Shown here one piece after another: positions 16,517 to 26,554 of a stretch of 64,000 nt of DNA (position 1 is the first letter of the stretch; every line of letters starts with the position of its first letter). The translations under genes were made by a program, and so were the position numbers. The DNA lies in assembly GCA_016715365.1 (NCBI GenBank), contig JADKAM010000011.1, positions 38,108-102,107 of the forward strand, given 5' to 3'. The notes beneath the pieces were generated by a model. The model did not search any database. It was not told the DNA's origin and was given only the letters and a program-made list of their open reading frames with translations. This DNA comes from Chitinophagaceae bacterium (GTDB taxonomy: Bacteria > Bacteroidota > Bacteroidia > Chitinophagales > Chitinophagaceae).

Positions 16517-19500
16517 ATGAACTGTACAAAAATTATCTTTTCGTTTACGCTTTTGTTGGCCTGCAGCATTTTTGTTGCTAAAGCACAGCAAAGAAAAAAA
16601 ATAAATTTTGATGATGAATGGAAATTTGCTTTCGGCAATGCCAATGAACCGGCAAAGGATTTTAATTATAGCATGGCCACCATTTTTGCCAAGACAGGCG
16701 CTGCTCAAAAAACAGCCATCGATCCCAAATTCTATGACAGCAACTGGCGCAAACTTTCGCTGCCACACGATTGGGCTGTAGAATTGCCTTTTGCAAATTC
16801 ACCCAGCTTTGATGTTCAGTCGCATGGTTATAAGCCCGTGGGTGGCTACTATCCCGAAACAAGCATTGGCTGGTACCGTAAGAAATTTACTGTTGCCCGT
16901 TCCGATTCCGGCCAGCGCTTTCAGATTCAGTTTGATGGTGTTTTCAGGGATGCCAGTTTTTGGGTGAATGGATTTTACCTGGGCAACAATAAAAGCGGCT
17001 ATGTAGGTACATCTTATGATATCAGCAATTATCTTAACTATGGAAATGAAAACACACTGGTTGTAAGGGTTGATGCAACTCAATACGAAGGCTGGTTTTA
17101 TGAAGGCGCCGGTATCTACCGGCATGTATGGCTCAATCAATATAACACAATTCATCTTGATGAAAATCCGGTATTTGTTTACTCTGATGTTCAAAAAAAC
17201 ATAGCAACAGTTTATGTTGAAACTACCCTACAGAATGAATCGTACAACGTTGCAAATGTTTCTGTTGCTGCCATCATAACGAACAGGGATGGGCTTAAAA
17301 TAGGAGAAACAATCTCGAAACCGGTTTCATTGGCCATCAATGGAAAAACAACAGTAAAACAATCTGTAAAAATTACCAACCCAAGGCTTTGGTCATTGGA
17401 AGATCCATATTTATACCGCGTTGTTCCCATGGTACAATCAGCCGGAAAAATAATTGATACAGATAAAATCCGCTTTGGTATCAGAACAGTCAACATAACA
17501 AACAAAGGTGTATTCCTTAACGGAAAATATATAAAACTAAAAGGCACCAACAATCACCAGGACCATGCCGGTGTTGGCAGTGCCTTACCCGATTACCTGC
17601 AGTACTACCGTATCTTTTTATTGAAACAGATGGGTTCCAATGCATATCGCACCAGTCACAATCCACCAACAAAAGAATTGCTGGATGCCTGTGACAGTCT
17701 TGGTATGCTGGTGATGGATGAGAACAGGTTGCTCAACAGCAGTCAGCAATACATGCAGGATTTTGAATGGTTGTTAAAACGTGACAGAAGCCGTGCTTCT
17801 GTTTTCATGTGGTCGATAGGTAATGAAGAAGGTTGGGTACATACAACAAGTACCGGAAAGCTGATTGCACAATCGCTGCTTGCAAAACAAAAAGAACTTG
17901 ACCCTACACGTGTAAGTACATATGCTGCTGATGTGGCCAATGTGTTCAAAGGAATCAACGAGGTAATTCCTGTTCGCAGTTTTAATTACCGCCAGTTTGC
18001 CGTTGCAGATTATCACAAAGATCATCCCAATCAACCCATCATCGGCACCGAGATGGGCAGCACAGTTACCACACGTGGACAATATGTAAAAGACTCTGTT
18101 ATTGGTTATGTTCCCGACCAGGATATTACTGCGCCCTGGTGGGCAAGCACTGCCGAAACCTGGTGGAAACTTGCCGGGCCAAATGATTATTGGCTGGGTG
18201 GTTTTGTGTGGACGGGTCTTGATTACCGTGGCGAACCCACACCGTTTCAATGGCCCAATATCAGTTCGCATTTTGGTATTATGGATGCCTGTGGTTTTCC
18301 AAAAAATATCTATTACTACTATCAATCCTGGTGGACGGATAAAGATGTATTGCATATTTCGCCGCATTGGAACTGGGCAGGCAAAGAAGGTGAACCGATT
18401 GATGTTTGGGTGAACAGCAATGCTGATAATGTAGAGTTGTTTTTAAATGGAAAAAGTTTAGGCAAAAAAGATATGCCACGTAACGGGCATTTAAACTGGT
18501 TAGTAAATTATGAATCCGGTACTTTGAAAGCAATCGCTTATAAGAAAGGGAAAAAACTTGAAGCCAAAGTTGAAACAACCGGTAAGCCTGCGGAAGTTGT
18601 CATCAGTCCGTATAAAACAACGATGCTGGCCGATGGTAAAGATGCAACGGTAATAAACATCAGTGTTATTGACAGGCAGGGACGTGAAGTACCTGATGCC
18701 AATAATCTTATTCGTTTTTCTTTACGGGGCGATGGAAAGATAATTGGTGTTGGCAACGGTGACCCCAGCAGTCATGAGCAGGATAAATATTTTGATACCA
18801 TTGCACAGCGGCATTTATTTAATGGTAAATGCCAGGTGATATTACAATCAGGCATTAGCCCTTCCATGATTCACTTTGAAGCAAAAACTGATAGTTTATG
18901 GACTGGCTCAACAGATATCATGACCATTAAAAACTCATCGGTAACCGATGTTACATTATCAAACAATACTTTTCCGGTGCTGCCTTTTAAAGCTACACCA
19001 GTTGATAAGATGTTGGGGGCCGATATTTCTTTTTTACCCGAACTGGAAAATAAAGGCATGAAATTTTATGACCTGGATGGAAAAGAAAAAGATGCCATCA
19101 AAATTTTAAAAGAGCATGGATTGAATTATGTGCGGCTGCGTATTTTTAATGACCCTGCACGTGACAGTGGCTATTCTCCCAAACTTGGTTTTTGCGATCT
19201 GCAACACACTTTGCAAATGGCAAAGAGAACCAAAGATGCCGGCATGAAATTATTACTCGATTTTCATTACAGCGATTACTGGGCCGATCCTCAGCAACAA
19301 TACATGCCCAAAGCATGGCGTGGTAAATCTATCAGCGAATTAAAACAGGCTGTGTATAATTATACCAGGATGGTAATGCAGGCATTAAAAGACCAGGGCA
19401 CTGTACCTGATATGGTTCAGGTTGGAAACGAGATCAACCACGGTATGATTTGGCCACATGGCAGTGTAAATAATTTCGACAACCTGGCTCAATTATTTTT

Positions 19501-19918
19501 TGCAGGTATACAGGGCGTAAAATCTGTTTCGCCATCTACAGGTATCATGTTACATATTGCATTGGGCGGACAAAATGATGAAAGTAAATTCTTTATCGAC
19601 AACATGATCAACCGTGGTGTTCCGTTTGATGTGATCGGCTTATCCTATTATCCCAAATGGCATAATACATTAGCTGACCTGGAATACAATCTCGATGATC
19701 TTTCACGCAGGTACAATAAAGATGTAATTGTGGTTGAATACTCTCACGTAAAAAGAGAAGTGAACGAATTATCATTTAATGTTGCCAATGGACGTGGTAA
19801 AGGAAGTTGTATCTGGGAACCATTGAGTACCTGGGAACGTTTTTTTGACAAAGATGGTAAAGCAAATGAGTTATTTTTAATTTACGATGAGATCAGTAAT
19901 AAATATTTAAAGAAATAA
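16517..19918 (+). CDS. GH2 beta-galactosidase fused to a GH53 endo-galactanase
   Basis: This 1133-residue secreted protein has a signal peptide (cleavage near AKAQ). The GH2 part covers residues 25-815: sugar-binding sandwich, Ig-like domain, and catalytic barrel with acid/base Glu437 (WSIGNEEGW) and nucleophile Glu512 (IGTEMGS), then C-terminal beta domains. A complete GH53 domain follows at about residues 829-1130, with Glu972 (QVGNEINHGM) and Glu1074 (VVEYSH). One chain thus holds an endo-acting galactanase and an exo-acting galactosidase. Both domains keep their catalytic pairs. It should turn galactan into galactose for GalM and GalK downstream. Confidence 0.92.
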   Translation: MNCTKIIFSFTLLLACSIFVAKAQQRKKINFDDEWKFAFGNANEPAKDFNYSMATIFAKTGAAQKTAIDPKFYDSNWRKLSLPHDWAVELPFANSPSFDVQSHGYKPVGGYYPETSIGWYRKKFTVARSDSGQRFQIQFDGVFRDASFWVNGFYLGNNKSGYVGTSYDISNYLNYGNENTLVVRVDATQYEGWFYEGAGIYRHVWLNQYNTIHLDENPVFVYSDVQKNIATVYVETTLQNESYNVANVSVAAIITNRDGLKIGETISKPVSLAINGKTTVKQSVKITNPRLWSLEDPYLYRVVPMVQSAGKIIDTDKIRFGIRTVNITNKGVFLNGKYIKLKGTNNHQDHAGVGSALPDYLQYYRIFLLKQMGSNAYRTSHNPPTKELLDACDSLGMLVMDENRLLNSSQQYMQDFEWLLKRDRSRASVFMWSIGNEEGWVHTTSTGKLIAQSLLAKQKELDPTRVSTYAADVANVFKGINEVIPVRSFNYRQFAVADYHKDHPNQPIIGTEMGSTVTTRGQYVKDSVIGYVPDQDITAPWWASTAETWWKLAGPNDYWLGGFVWTGLDYRGEPTPFQWPNISSHFGIMDACGFPKNIYYYYQSWWTDKDVLHISPHWNWAGKEGEPIDVWVNSNADNVELFLNGKSLGKKDMPRNGHLNWLVNYESGTLKAIAYKKGKKLEAKVETTGKPAEVVISPYKTTMLADGKDATVINISVIDRQGREVPDANNLIRFSLRGDGKIIGVGNGDPSSHEQDKYFDTIAQRHLFNGKCQVILQSGISPSMIHFEAKTDSLWTGSTDIMTIKNSSVTDVTLSNNTFPVLPFKATPVDKMLGADISFLPELENKGMKFYDLDGKEKDAIKILKEHGLNYVRLRIFNDPARDSGYSPKLGFCDLQHTLQMAKRTKDAGMKLLLDFHYSDYWADPQQQYMPKAWRGKSISELKQAVYNYTRMVMQALKDQGTVPDMVQVGNEINHGMIWPHGSVNNFDNLAQLFFAGIQGVKSVSPSTGIMLHIALGGQNDESKFFIDNMINRGVPFDVIGLSYYPKWHNTLADLEYNLDDLSRRYNKDVIVVEYSHVKREVNELSFNVANGRGKGSCIWEPLSTWERFFDKDGKANELFLIYDEISNKYLKK

Positions 19919-19947
19919 AACAGCGCACTTCATTTAAAATCATTTTG

Positions 19948-21093
19948 ATGTTAGAAAAAATAACTTCCGTTTTCACTGAAAAATTTGCCGGGCAGCCAAC
20001 TGTATTCCGCTCGCCAGGCAGAATAAATATACTGGGCGAACACACAGACTATAATGAAGGATTTGTTTTGCCCGCAGCTATTGATAAAAGTATTTATGTT
20101 GCCATCACCAAAAGAGCAGATAACCAGGTAACCCTGTTTGCCGGCGATTTTAATGAAAGCTATACAACAGATACTGAACATATAAAACCTGCAGCTATAC
20201 AATGGCCCAATTATATTTTAGGTGTGGTTGATCAGTTACAAAAGGAGGGCCATACCATTGGTGGTTTTAACCTGGTGATTGACGGCGATATTCCCATTGG
20301 TGCAGGCCTCTCCTCTTCTGCAGCAGTGGAATGTGCGGTTATTTTTGCATTGAATACAATTTTTGAATTGGGAGTAAGCCGGTTGCAGATGGTAAAGCTT
20401 GCACAAAAAGCCGAACATGTTTTTGCCGGTGTTCATTGCGGTATCATGGATCAGTTTGCAAGTATGTTTGGCAAAAAAGATCATGCCATCAAACTTGATT
20501 GCCGGTCACTGGAATATGAATATGTACCCATTAGCTTTTCCGGGTATAGCATCGTTTTGTTCAATACCAATGTAAAACACAGCCTGGATTCAACCGAATA
20601 CAATACCAGGCGAAAACAATGCGAAGAAGGCGTTTCCATCATTGCTCAAAATCACCCGGGTGTAAAAAGTTTAAGAGATGTAAGTATGGCAATGCTAAAA
20701 GATAATGTAGCAGGCGTTGACTCAATGATCTTTAAACGTTGTAAGTATGTGGTACAGGAAAACCAACGGTTACTGGGCGCCTGCGATGACCTGAAAAAAG
20801 GTGATGTAAAAGCGCTTGGCAAAAAAATGTTTGAAACGCATCGTGGGTTGCAATACGATTACGAAGTAAGTTGCAGGGAACTTGATTTTTTGGTAGATTT
20901 TGTAAAGAATAATGAAGATGTAGCTGGTGCCAGGATGGTTGGCGGCGGCTTTGGCGGATGTACCATTAATTTGGTTAGAGCAGATGCTGTTGAAAAACTG
21001 GTTGAACAGATCAGTACTGCCTATCTAAAAGAAATGAACCTTCCATTATCAGTTTACCCCGTTTCGGTAGAAAACGGAACCTGCAAAATGTAA
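19948..21093 (+). CDS. galK: Galactokinase
   Basis: GalK phosphorylates alpha-D-galactose with ATP to galactose-1-phosphate, the entry step of the Leloir pathway. The 381-residue product has the galactokinase signature GRINILGEHTDYNEGFVLPA near the N-terminus, the ATP-binding GHMP motif PIGAGLSSSAAVE, and the C-terminal GGGFGGCTINLV. I chose ATG 19948 over the TTG one codon earlier. It lies 29 nt after the GH2-GH53 gene and 17 nt before galM, in the same operon. Confidence 0.95.
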   Translation: MLEKITSVFTEKFAGQPTVFRSPGRINILGEHTDYNEGFVLPAAIDKSIYVAITKRADNQVTLFAGDFNESYTTDTEHIKPAAIQWPNYILGVVDQLQKEGHTIGGFNLVIDGDIPIGAGLSSSAAVECAVIFALNTIFELGVSRLQMVKLAQKAEHVFAGVHCGIMDQFASMFGKKDHAIKLDCRSLEYEYVPISFSGYSIVLFNTNVKHSLDSTEYNTRRKQCEEGVSIIAQNHPGVKSLRDVSMAMLKDNVAGVDSMIFKRCKYVVQENQRLLGACDDLKKGDVKALGKKMFETHRGLQYDYEVSCRELDFLVDFVKNNEDVAGARMVGGGFGGCTINLVRADAVEKLVEQISTAYLKEMNLPLSVYPVSVENGTCKM

Positions 21094-21110
21094 AAAATAA
21101 AATACCTGAA

Positions 21111-22139
21111 ATGAAAAAAAGCATTACTAAAAAACACTTTGGCAATTTTGAAAACAAAGATGTTACTGCATTTACCATCAGCAATGAAACGGGCATGCAG
21201 GTTACGGTTATCAATTACGGAGCTACTATCACCCGGATTATTACTCCCGATAAAGAAGAGGTTGATGGTAATGTAATACTTGGGTTTGATACCCTTGATG
21301 GTTATATACAAAATGGACATCAATTTCATGGATGCGCCGTTGGCCGGTATGCTAACCGCATTGCCAATGCTGCATTTATATTAGACGGAACAACATATCC
21401 GCTGAAAAGCAATCATCAAAATTTCTGTCTGCATGGTGGCATTAAAGGTTTCGACAAAGTTTGGTGGAATATTGAAGAACTGGATGACAGCAGTTTAAAA
21501 CTTACCTACCTAAGTAAAGATGGTGAAGAAGGTTTTCCCGGCAATGTAAATATTGAATTGATTTACAAACTCAGTTCCGATAATGAGTTAATTATGGATT
21601 ACACGGCAAACACGGATAAACCAACACCGGTTAATCTAACCAATCATTGTTATTTTAATTTATCGGCAGGAAAAGAACCCACGATTTTGAATCATGAGTT
21701 AAGCATCTTCGCAAACCAATACACTGAAGCTGATGAAAATTTAGTACCCACCGGTCAATTGTTATTTTTAGAAAATACACCCATGGATTTTAGACATGCC
21801 AAAACGGTAGGAAAAGATATTAAACTGGCAGGAGGCTATGATCATAACATGATATTGAACAGCAACAATGGTAAAGCTGCCGAATTATTTGATCCGGTAA
21901 GCGGTCGTTTTATGGAAATGTTTACCACAGAACCTGCAGTACAGTTATATTCTGGCAATGCACTTCACTTTGATAATGAAAGCAACAACATCAGGTCTTC
22001 TTTTATTCAATATGCCGGGCTTTGCCTGGAGGCACAGCATTATCCCAACAGTCCCAACGAGCCTTCTTTTCCAAATACCATTTTAAGGCCGGGAAAAGCA
22101 TACAGGCAAACAACAAGTTATAAGTTTTCAAACAGGTAA
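21111..22139 (+). CDS. galM: Aldose 1-epimerase (galactose mutarotase)
   Basis: GalM interconverts the beta and alpha anomers of galactose so that GalK can use galactose released by the beta-galactosidase. The 342-residue protein has the family motifs GCAVGRYANRIANA, NFCLHGG, the catalytic His in NLTNHCYFNL, and a YDHNMIL loop near the second half. No signal peptide is present, so it is cytoplasmic. It is the last gene of the galactan operon; a strong terminator follows 17 nt after its stop codon. Confidence 0.94.
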   Translation: MKKSITKKHFGNFENKDVTAFTISNETGMQVTVINYGATITRIITPDKEEVDGNVILGFDTLDGYIQNGHQFHGCAVGRYANRIANAAFILDGTTYPLKSNHQNFCLHGGIKGFDKVWWNIEELDDSSLKLTYLSKDGEEGFPGNVNIELIYKLSSDNELIMDYTANTDKPTPVNLTNHCYFNLSAGKEPTILNHELSIFANQYTEADENLVPTGQLLFLENTPMDFRHAKTVGKDIKLAGGYDHNMILNSNNGKAAELFDPVSGRFMEMFTTEPAVQLYSGNALHFDNESNNIRSSFIQYAGLCLEAQHYPNSPNEPSFPNTILRPGKAYRQTTSYKFSNR

Positions 22140-22155
22140 ATAAAAATCTACTACA

Positions 22156-22188
22156 TAAAAATGCCGCCTGTAAAAGGCGGCATTTTTA
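22156..22188. terminator. Bidirectional terminator between galactan and starch loci
   Basis: Perfect 14-bp arms (22156-22169 and 22175-22188; arm TAAAAATGCCGCCT) with loop GTAAA. Runs of five A and five T flank the GC core, so it ends galM on the plus strand and the SusE/F-like gene on the minus strand. Confidence 0.9.
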
Positions 22189-22207
22189 TTAGATTATAAA
22201 CAACTGC

Positions 22208-23989
22208 TTAGTTAATCGTAACTGTTTGCAGGTTTTCATTAAGCGTAATTGTGTAAGTACCTGCTGTGGTTGGCGTTTTAAAATTAGGCCCACCTGCCCA
22301 TTGAATTTTTTTAGGTGTACCAACAGTCTGGTTTTGTCCGCTGTTATCTTCATAATCAAAAGCACCCCAATCGTTACCGGCAAGAAATTTAATTTCTTCA
22401 TTGGCATCTAATGGTAATGTAATAGTCCAGATGCCATTTCCGCCATAAACCATTTGAGGTGATGCACCCGGATTCCAATCAGGAACTCCCGTCATACCAT
22501 TACCAACTACCCTCATTTCGGTACCAGGACTCATTTCATATTTAATGTTATCAACATCACGACCATCCCAGATTAACCTGTAACGGCCGGCTGTAGTAAT
22601 ATCCGGAAAGTTAGGACCATTCACGCCCATTGTACTTCCACTTCCACCATTTGACCCATAGCTTCTGGTTTCAGAAACTGTCTGGCTTCCGTTATCCCAT
22701 TGATTATTGTCAATTAATTTCCAACCACCGGTTGTAAAAGTAGTTAAACCCACAAAAAGATTTGTTCCGGAATTGCCTAAAGCGTAATTAGGGAAAACAC
22801 TTGGCGGATCCCAATTTGCACCGGTAGCGCCACCTACAAAGCCCATACGGCCTGTAGTAATATTATACTGCAGTGTACTGATGTTAACAGAAATTCTGTA
22901 AAACCCGGCAGTTGGTACTGACAGGTTTGCACCACCGCCTGATAAAACACCGCCAGAACCGCCATAATTTATATTCCAGCTACGGCCAATAGTAATTTTA
23001 AACTCGGCATTGGCAGGTAAGAAAAGGTAGATATAATACATTTTATTAAACACACCTGCACGCAAATCCCTGATTAATTCAGGAGCTGTTGGCGGATCCC
23101 AGTCATTACCATTACCGGTAGAACTTTGGTAGCCACCAGGCAGATAAACCCTCAGAATAGGAACATAACTTGTAATAGTTACACTTACTGTATTAGAATA
23201 TGAAATAGCTCCCAAAGCTGTTACAGCTTTAATTCTATATTCAACTTTACCGGTATTACCACCGGGAATGCCTGAATTTAAAGCCGTTAAATTCATAGTA
23301 TCCTGGTTTAATGCTTTAGTAAAAAAGGCCGAATTAACAGGTAGCTCTTTGATGTTTGCAAAATTTTTGGTTGCAGAATCGTATTGCAAAAAGTAAGTGA
23401 TAGGTCCTGAGTAATTCTTGAAGGCTGTTGTCCACGAAAAAGTATTGGACAGCAATGCTGCATTGGGCAGTGTAACAGTTACAGCAGCATTGGCCGATAC
23501 CAAAACTGCAGGATCAGGAAAAGGTGTGGCCATTATTTTTAAAACGTTACTGGTATACCTTTCGTTATTGTTGTTATAAGAAGAAATAAGCCTTACATCA
23601 ATTGATTGTGAAATCCCCAGTTTAAATCCAAGATTAAGGAGCATACCATTTAACTCTCTTCCTGTAAGAGCAGTATTTAAAGCACCAATAACAGTTTTAG
23701 AATTCTTATTGGTAAAATTTTTACCTGTAGAATCTATTTCTAAAATATAACGCGTTGTGGAAGAGTCGTTGGAATATTTAGGATTTGTCCAGGTAAAATT
23801 AATAATGGCATTGTTTGAATCTGCAATTGTTGGAGCTACTGTAGCAACCGAGCTGGCTAATACAGGAGACACTCCCAATTGATATACCGGCAATGCATCA
23901 ACCTTGGTAAGATTATCTGTTTTGTTACAGGCTGAGAAAACTACCATGAACGCCATTGAGGCCAGGATAAGTTTTGAAATTTGTTTCAT
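22208..23989 (-). CDS. SusE/SusF-like starch-binding outer membrane lipoprotein
   Basis: I set the start at ATG 23989 (MKQISKLI), giving 593 residues. The signal peptide ends in the lipobox FSAC. A SusE-type N-terminal Ig-like region is followed by another Ig-like region. Three similar carbohydrate-binding units come next, recognisable by GNGNDWDPPTAPELI, GATGANWDPPS and GVPDWNPGASPQM; the first two share the W-D-P-P core and the third has W-N-P. It should be on the cell surface and hold starch chains near SusCD. It is the last gene of the locus. Confidence 0.85.
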   Translation of the reverse strand: MKQISKLILASMAFMVVFSACNKTDNLTKVDALPVYQLGVSPVLASSVATVAPTIADSNNAIINFTWTNPKYSNDSSTTRYILEIDSTGKNFTNKNSKTVIGALNTALTGRELNGMLLNLGFKLGISQSIDVRLISSYNNNNERYTSNVLKIMATPFPDPAVLVSANAAVTVTLPNAALLSNTFSWTTAFKNYSGPITYFLQYDSATKNFANIKELPVNSAFFTKALNQDTMNLTALNSGIPGGNTGKVEYRIKAVTALGAISYSNTVSVTITSYVPILRVYLPGGYQSSTGNGNDWDPPTAPELIRDLRAGVFNKMYYIYLFLPANAEFKITIGRSWNINYGGSGGVLSGGGANLSVPTAGFYRISVNISTLQYNITTGRMGFVGGATGANWDPPSVFPNYALGNSGTNLFVGLTTFTTGGWKLIDNNQWDNGSQTVSETRSYGSNGGSGSTMGVNGPNFPDITTAGRYRLIWDGRDVDNIKYEMSPGTEMRVVGNGMTGVPDWNPGASPQMVYGGNGIWTITLPLDANEEIKFLAGNDWGAFDYEDNSGQNQTVGTPKKIQWAGGPNFKTPTTAGTYTITLNENLQTVTIN

Positions 23990-24028
23990 AAAAATTATTT
24001 TAATTAGCATTGTTGCAATCTTGTTTAC

Positions 24029-24898
24029 TTATAATTTAGTCAACTTGTATGTTCCGGTTTGAAAATTAATTTCAACTTTATATAAACCGGCTCCGGGAGT
24101 AGGAAACTGTGGATCACTGTCCTTTTTCTCAAAGTCGCCGGAAAGTTTGGCTGTACCATCCATAGCATGGTATTGAGTAGCCCAAACTCCCTGTGTTTGA
24201 ATTAACTTATAACCACCGGTAGCATTAAAAGTAATGTTAGCCTGGTAATGCAATACATCAGTTATTCCTGCTGCTCTTGAAAATTTCTGAGAATTATCAT
24301 AAGGTGCAGGCAGAGGATTGCTCCAGCCTGATGCTACTGCATCGCCTACGATCCATAGATTACCATCAGCATACTGAAAAGGAACAGGATTGTCGGTCCC
24401 TGGTGGTTCAACCACAAAATCAAGATAATTATTAACGCTTATTTTAAGCACATTGGAATAAAGGGGCACCGTTCCGTTTAACAAAGTTGATTTAATTCTG
24501 AACTCCATATTATGGGCTACTCCAGACTGCAGTTCCATTTTAGTCAAAAAGGTATTTAGTTCTTTTACAGTAAGTGTTACACTTAAATCATTACTGATTG
24601 AACGCTCCTGTAATTTAGGGTTGGTAAAATTAGCACCGGCAGTATCAACCTGCAAAATATAAGTTACGTCCTGTGAGCTGTTACCGGTATTAAACTGGTA
24701 GTTTGGATTGGTCCAGCTAAATGTTATGGCCGGTTTATCCTTATTGTCCTTCAGCAGTACCAATGCAGTTGTAGAAGATGCTGAAAAAACGGGGTTAGTA
24801 CCACCCTGGAAAAAAACCTGGTTCTCATCTTTTTTGCAGGATAACATGATCGCCGCTGTAAAGACAGTACCCAATATTAATTTTATAAACTTTTTCAT
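24029..24898 (-). CDS. SusE-like outer membrane lipoprotein
   Basis: A 289-residue lipoprotein (signal peptide, lipobox MLSC). The SusE N-terminal Ig-like domain occupies residues 30-165 (AITFSWTNPNYQF), followed by one carbohydrate-binding-type unit (LWIVGDAVASGWSNPLPAPY). It is a shorter relative of the following gene, which has three such units, so the pair probably arose by duplication. It lies 25 nt after susD and is cotranscribed with it. Its role is surface glycan binding. Confidence 0.82.
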   Translation of the reverse strand: MKKFIKLILGTVFTAAIMLSCKKDENQVFFQGGTNPVFSASSTTALVLLKDNKDKPAITFSWTNPNYQFNTGNSSQDVTYILQVDTAGANFTNPKLQERSISNDLSVTLTVKELNTFLTKMELQSGVAHNMEFRIKSTLLNGTVPLYSNVLKISVNNYLDFVVEPPGTDNPVPFQYADGNLWIVGDAVASGWSNPLPAPYDNSQKFSRAAGITDVLHYQANITFNATGGYKLIQTQGVWATQYHAMDGTAKLSGDFEKKDSDPQFPTPGAGLYKVEINFQTGTYKLTKL

Positions 24899-24923
24899 AT
24901 AAAACAGTTTTTATTATTTTTTA

Positions 24924-26534
24924 TTAATACCCTGTGTTTTGAGTTAAGTTAGGATTGGCTACAATATTTGAAGCCGGTATTGGAAACAGATTGTATTTTG
25001 AATCCACAGCGGTACCCGATGATACGCCACCTTTCCATGGCCACAGGTAAGTACCCGTTGTTAACAATCCATATCGTATTAAATCGGTCCGGCGATGCCC
25101 CTCCCAATATAATTCTCTTCCTCTTTCATCTAAAATGAACTGAAGATTTAATTGACCGGCAGTAATATTCCCAGACGCATTTCCATAAGCTCTGGTACGA
25201 ATGTTATTAATATAACCCAATGCAGTTGCTGCATCTCCGCCGGTACCGCCACGCAAAACTGCCTCAGCATAAATTAGATACATTTCTGACAAACGAAATG
25301 CAGGAAAATCAACATCTGCAAAAGTTTTGGTTCCATCAGATGCCGGAGCACCATCTGAACGAAGATTCACATATTTTTTAACGTGTGGTCCCTGGTCAAA
25401 ATTACTAATGTCAGTAATCGTTAGCTGCGCAGGACTTGTACCATATTTAGATGTGGTGAACATGGCTCTTTTATCAGTACCCCCAGTAGGATCAGGAAAA
25501 AGGCTTACAAAAGCTGAAGTAGACCTGTAACCATACCAACCCCCGCCTACGCCATATTCAGTTCCTTCATCGCCGCAGGCTGCATGCACAAAAAACGTAG
25601 TATTACCAAAAGCCTGAGTACGTAAACCATCACAATTAACAGCAAACATAAATTCATCTTTTGCTTTATCGTTATCAGCCATAAATACTTTTGGATATCC
25701 AGTATACAATGTATAGGGTGCTCCAATTACTTTCTTTGAATACGTAACAGCATCTGTATACCTGGCAGTTCCTGTATAAGTACCGGCATTCAGGTAAATA
25801 CGTGCCAGCAAAGCCCAGGCTGCTCCCTGGTCAACTCTTCCATATTCAATTGTTTTTACCGGAGCAAGCAGACCATCAATGGCTTTTAATTCTTTTTCAA
25901 TGTAAAGAAACAGGTCAGCACGGCTGATTTCTTTTGGTAATGCTGTGCCAATCAGATCATCTTCAGTAATAAAAGTTGATTTTCCAAAAAGGTCCATCAT
26001 TACCCAATAATTATATGCTCTCAGAAAACGGACTTCAGCAACTGAATTTTTAATATCTGCAGCTTCTGTTCCGCCAATTCCTCTTTCAGCCAGTTTTGCA
26101 TCTGTACTTTCCCTGATGTACTCATTGATCAGGGTGATATTATAGATAGGCCTTGCATAAATTCCTTTAAGAAAAGGATCTGCACTTGTAAATTTTAAAT
26201 TGTGAAAATCCTTGATGGTTTGATCGTTCCATGCAACAACTGCCTCATCGGTTGGTAATTCCTGGCAGTTAAACAACATACGGATAAAAGCTACCTGTGA
26301 ACCTTCATCCAGTCCTCCGCTTATATCCGGGTTACCTGCGGGGCCAGAGTTACCGGTAATTGCCAGTGTACCGTAAATTTTTGCCAGTACACTTTTGTAA
26401 CCTGCTGCCGTTGAAAAGGTTTTTTCCGGCGTCAGGTCATTAACCGGAAACAGATCCAGTTTTTTTGCACATGAGCTTACAACAATTGTTGCAACCAATA
26501 TGCCTGCTAAGTATTTTAATGATTTATTTTTCAT
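24924..26534 (-). CDS. susD: SusD/RagB-like nutrient-binding lipoprotein
   Basis: The 536-residue lipoprotein (lipobox VSSC) forms the lid over a SusC transporter and captures oligosaccharides. It shows the SusD start KKLDLFPVNDLTPEKTFST, tetratricopeptide-like helices (AEVRFLRAYNYWVMMDLFG), and the C-terminal part LSEMYLIYAEAV and DERGRELYWEGHRRTDLIRYG. It is located 20 nt after susC and before two SusE/F-like genes, as in starch Sus loci. The neighbouring amylases point to alpha-glucans. Confidence 0.94.
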   Translation of the reverse strand: MKNKSLKYLAGILVATIVVSSCAKKLDLFPVNDLTPEKTFSTAAGYKSVLAKIYGTLAITGNSGPAGNPDISGGLDEGSQVAFIRMLFNCQELPTDEAVVAWNDQTIKDFHNLKFTSADPFLKGIYARPIYNITLINEYIRESTDAKLAERGIGGTEAADIKNSVAEVRFLRAYNYWVMMDLFGKSTFITEDDLIGTALPKEISRADLFLYIEKELKAIDGLLAPVKTIEYGRVDQGAAWALLARIYLNAGTYTGTARYTDAVTYSKKVIGAPYTLYTGYPKVFMADNDKAKDEFMFAVNCDGLRTQAFGNTTFFVHAACGDEGTEYGVGGGWYGYRSTSAFVSLFPDPTGGTDKRAMFTTSKYGTSPAQLTITDISNFDQGPHVKKYVNLRSDGAPASDGTKTFADVDFPAFRLSEMYLIYAEAVLRGGTGGDAATALGYINNIRTRAYGNASGNITAGQLNLQFILDERGRELYWEGHRRTDLIRYGLLTTGTYLWPWKGGVSSGTAVDSKYNLFPIPASNIVANPNLTQNTGY

Positions 26535-26554
26535 ATCAATCGTTGTTTTTTAAA

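Noticed and set aside
17774..18367. Minus-strand frame of 197 codons inside the GH2 domain
   Set aside because: The plus strand encodes conserved GH2 catalytic motifs across this stretch.
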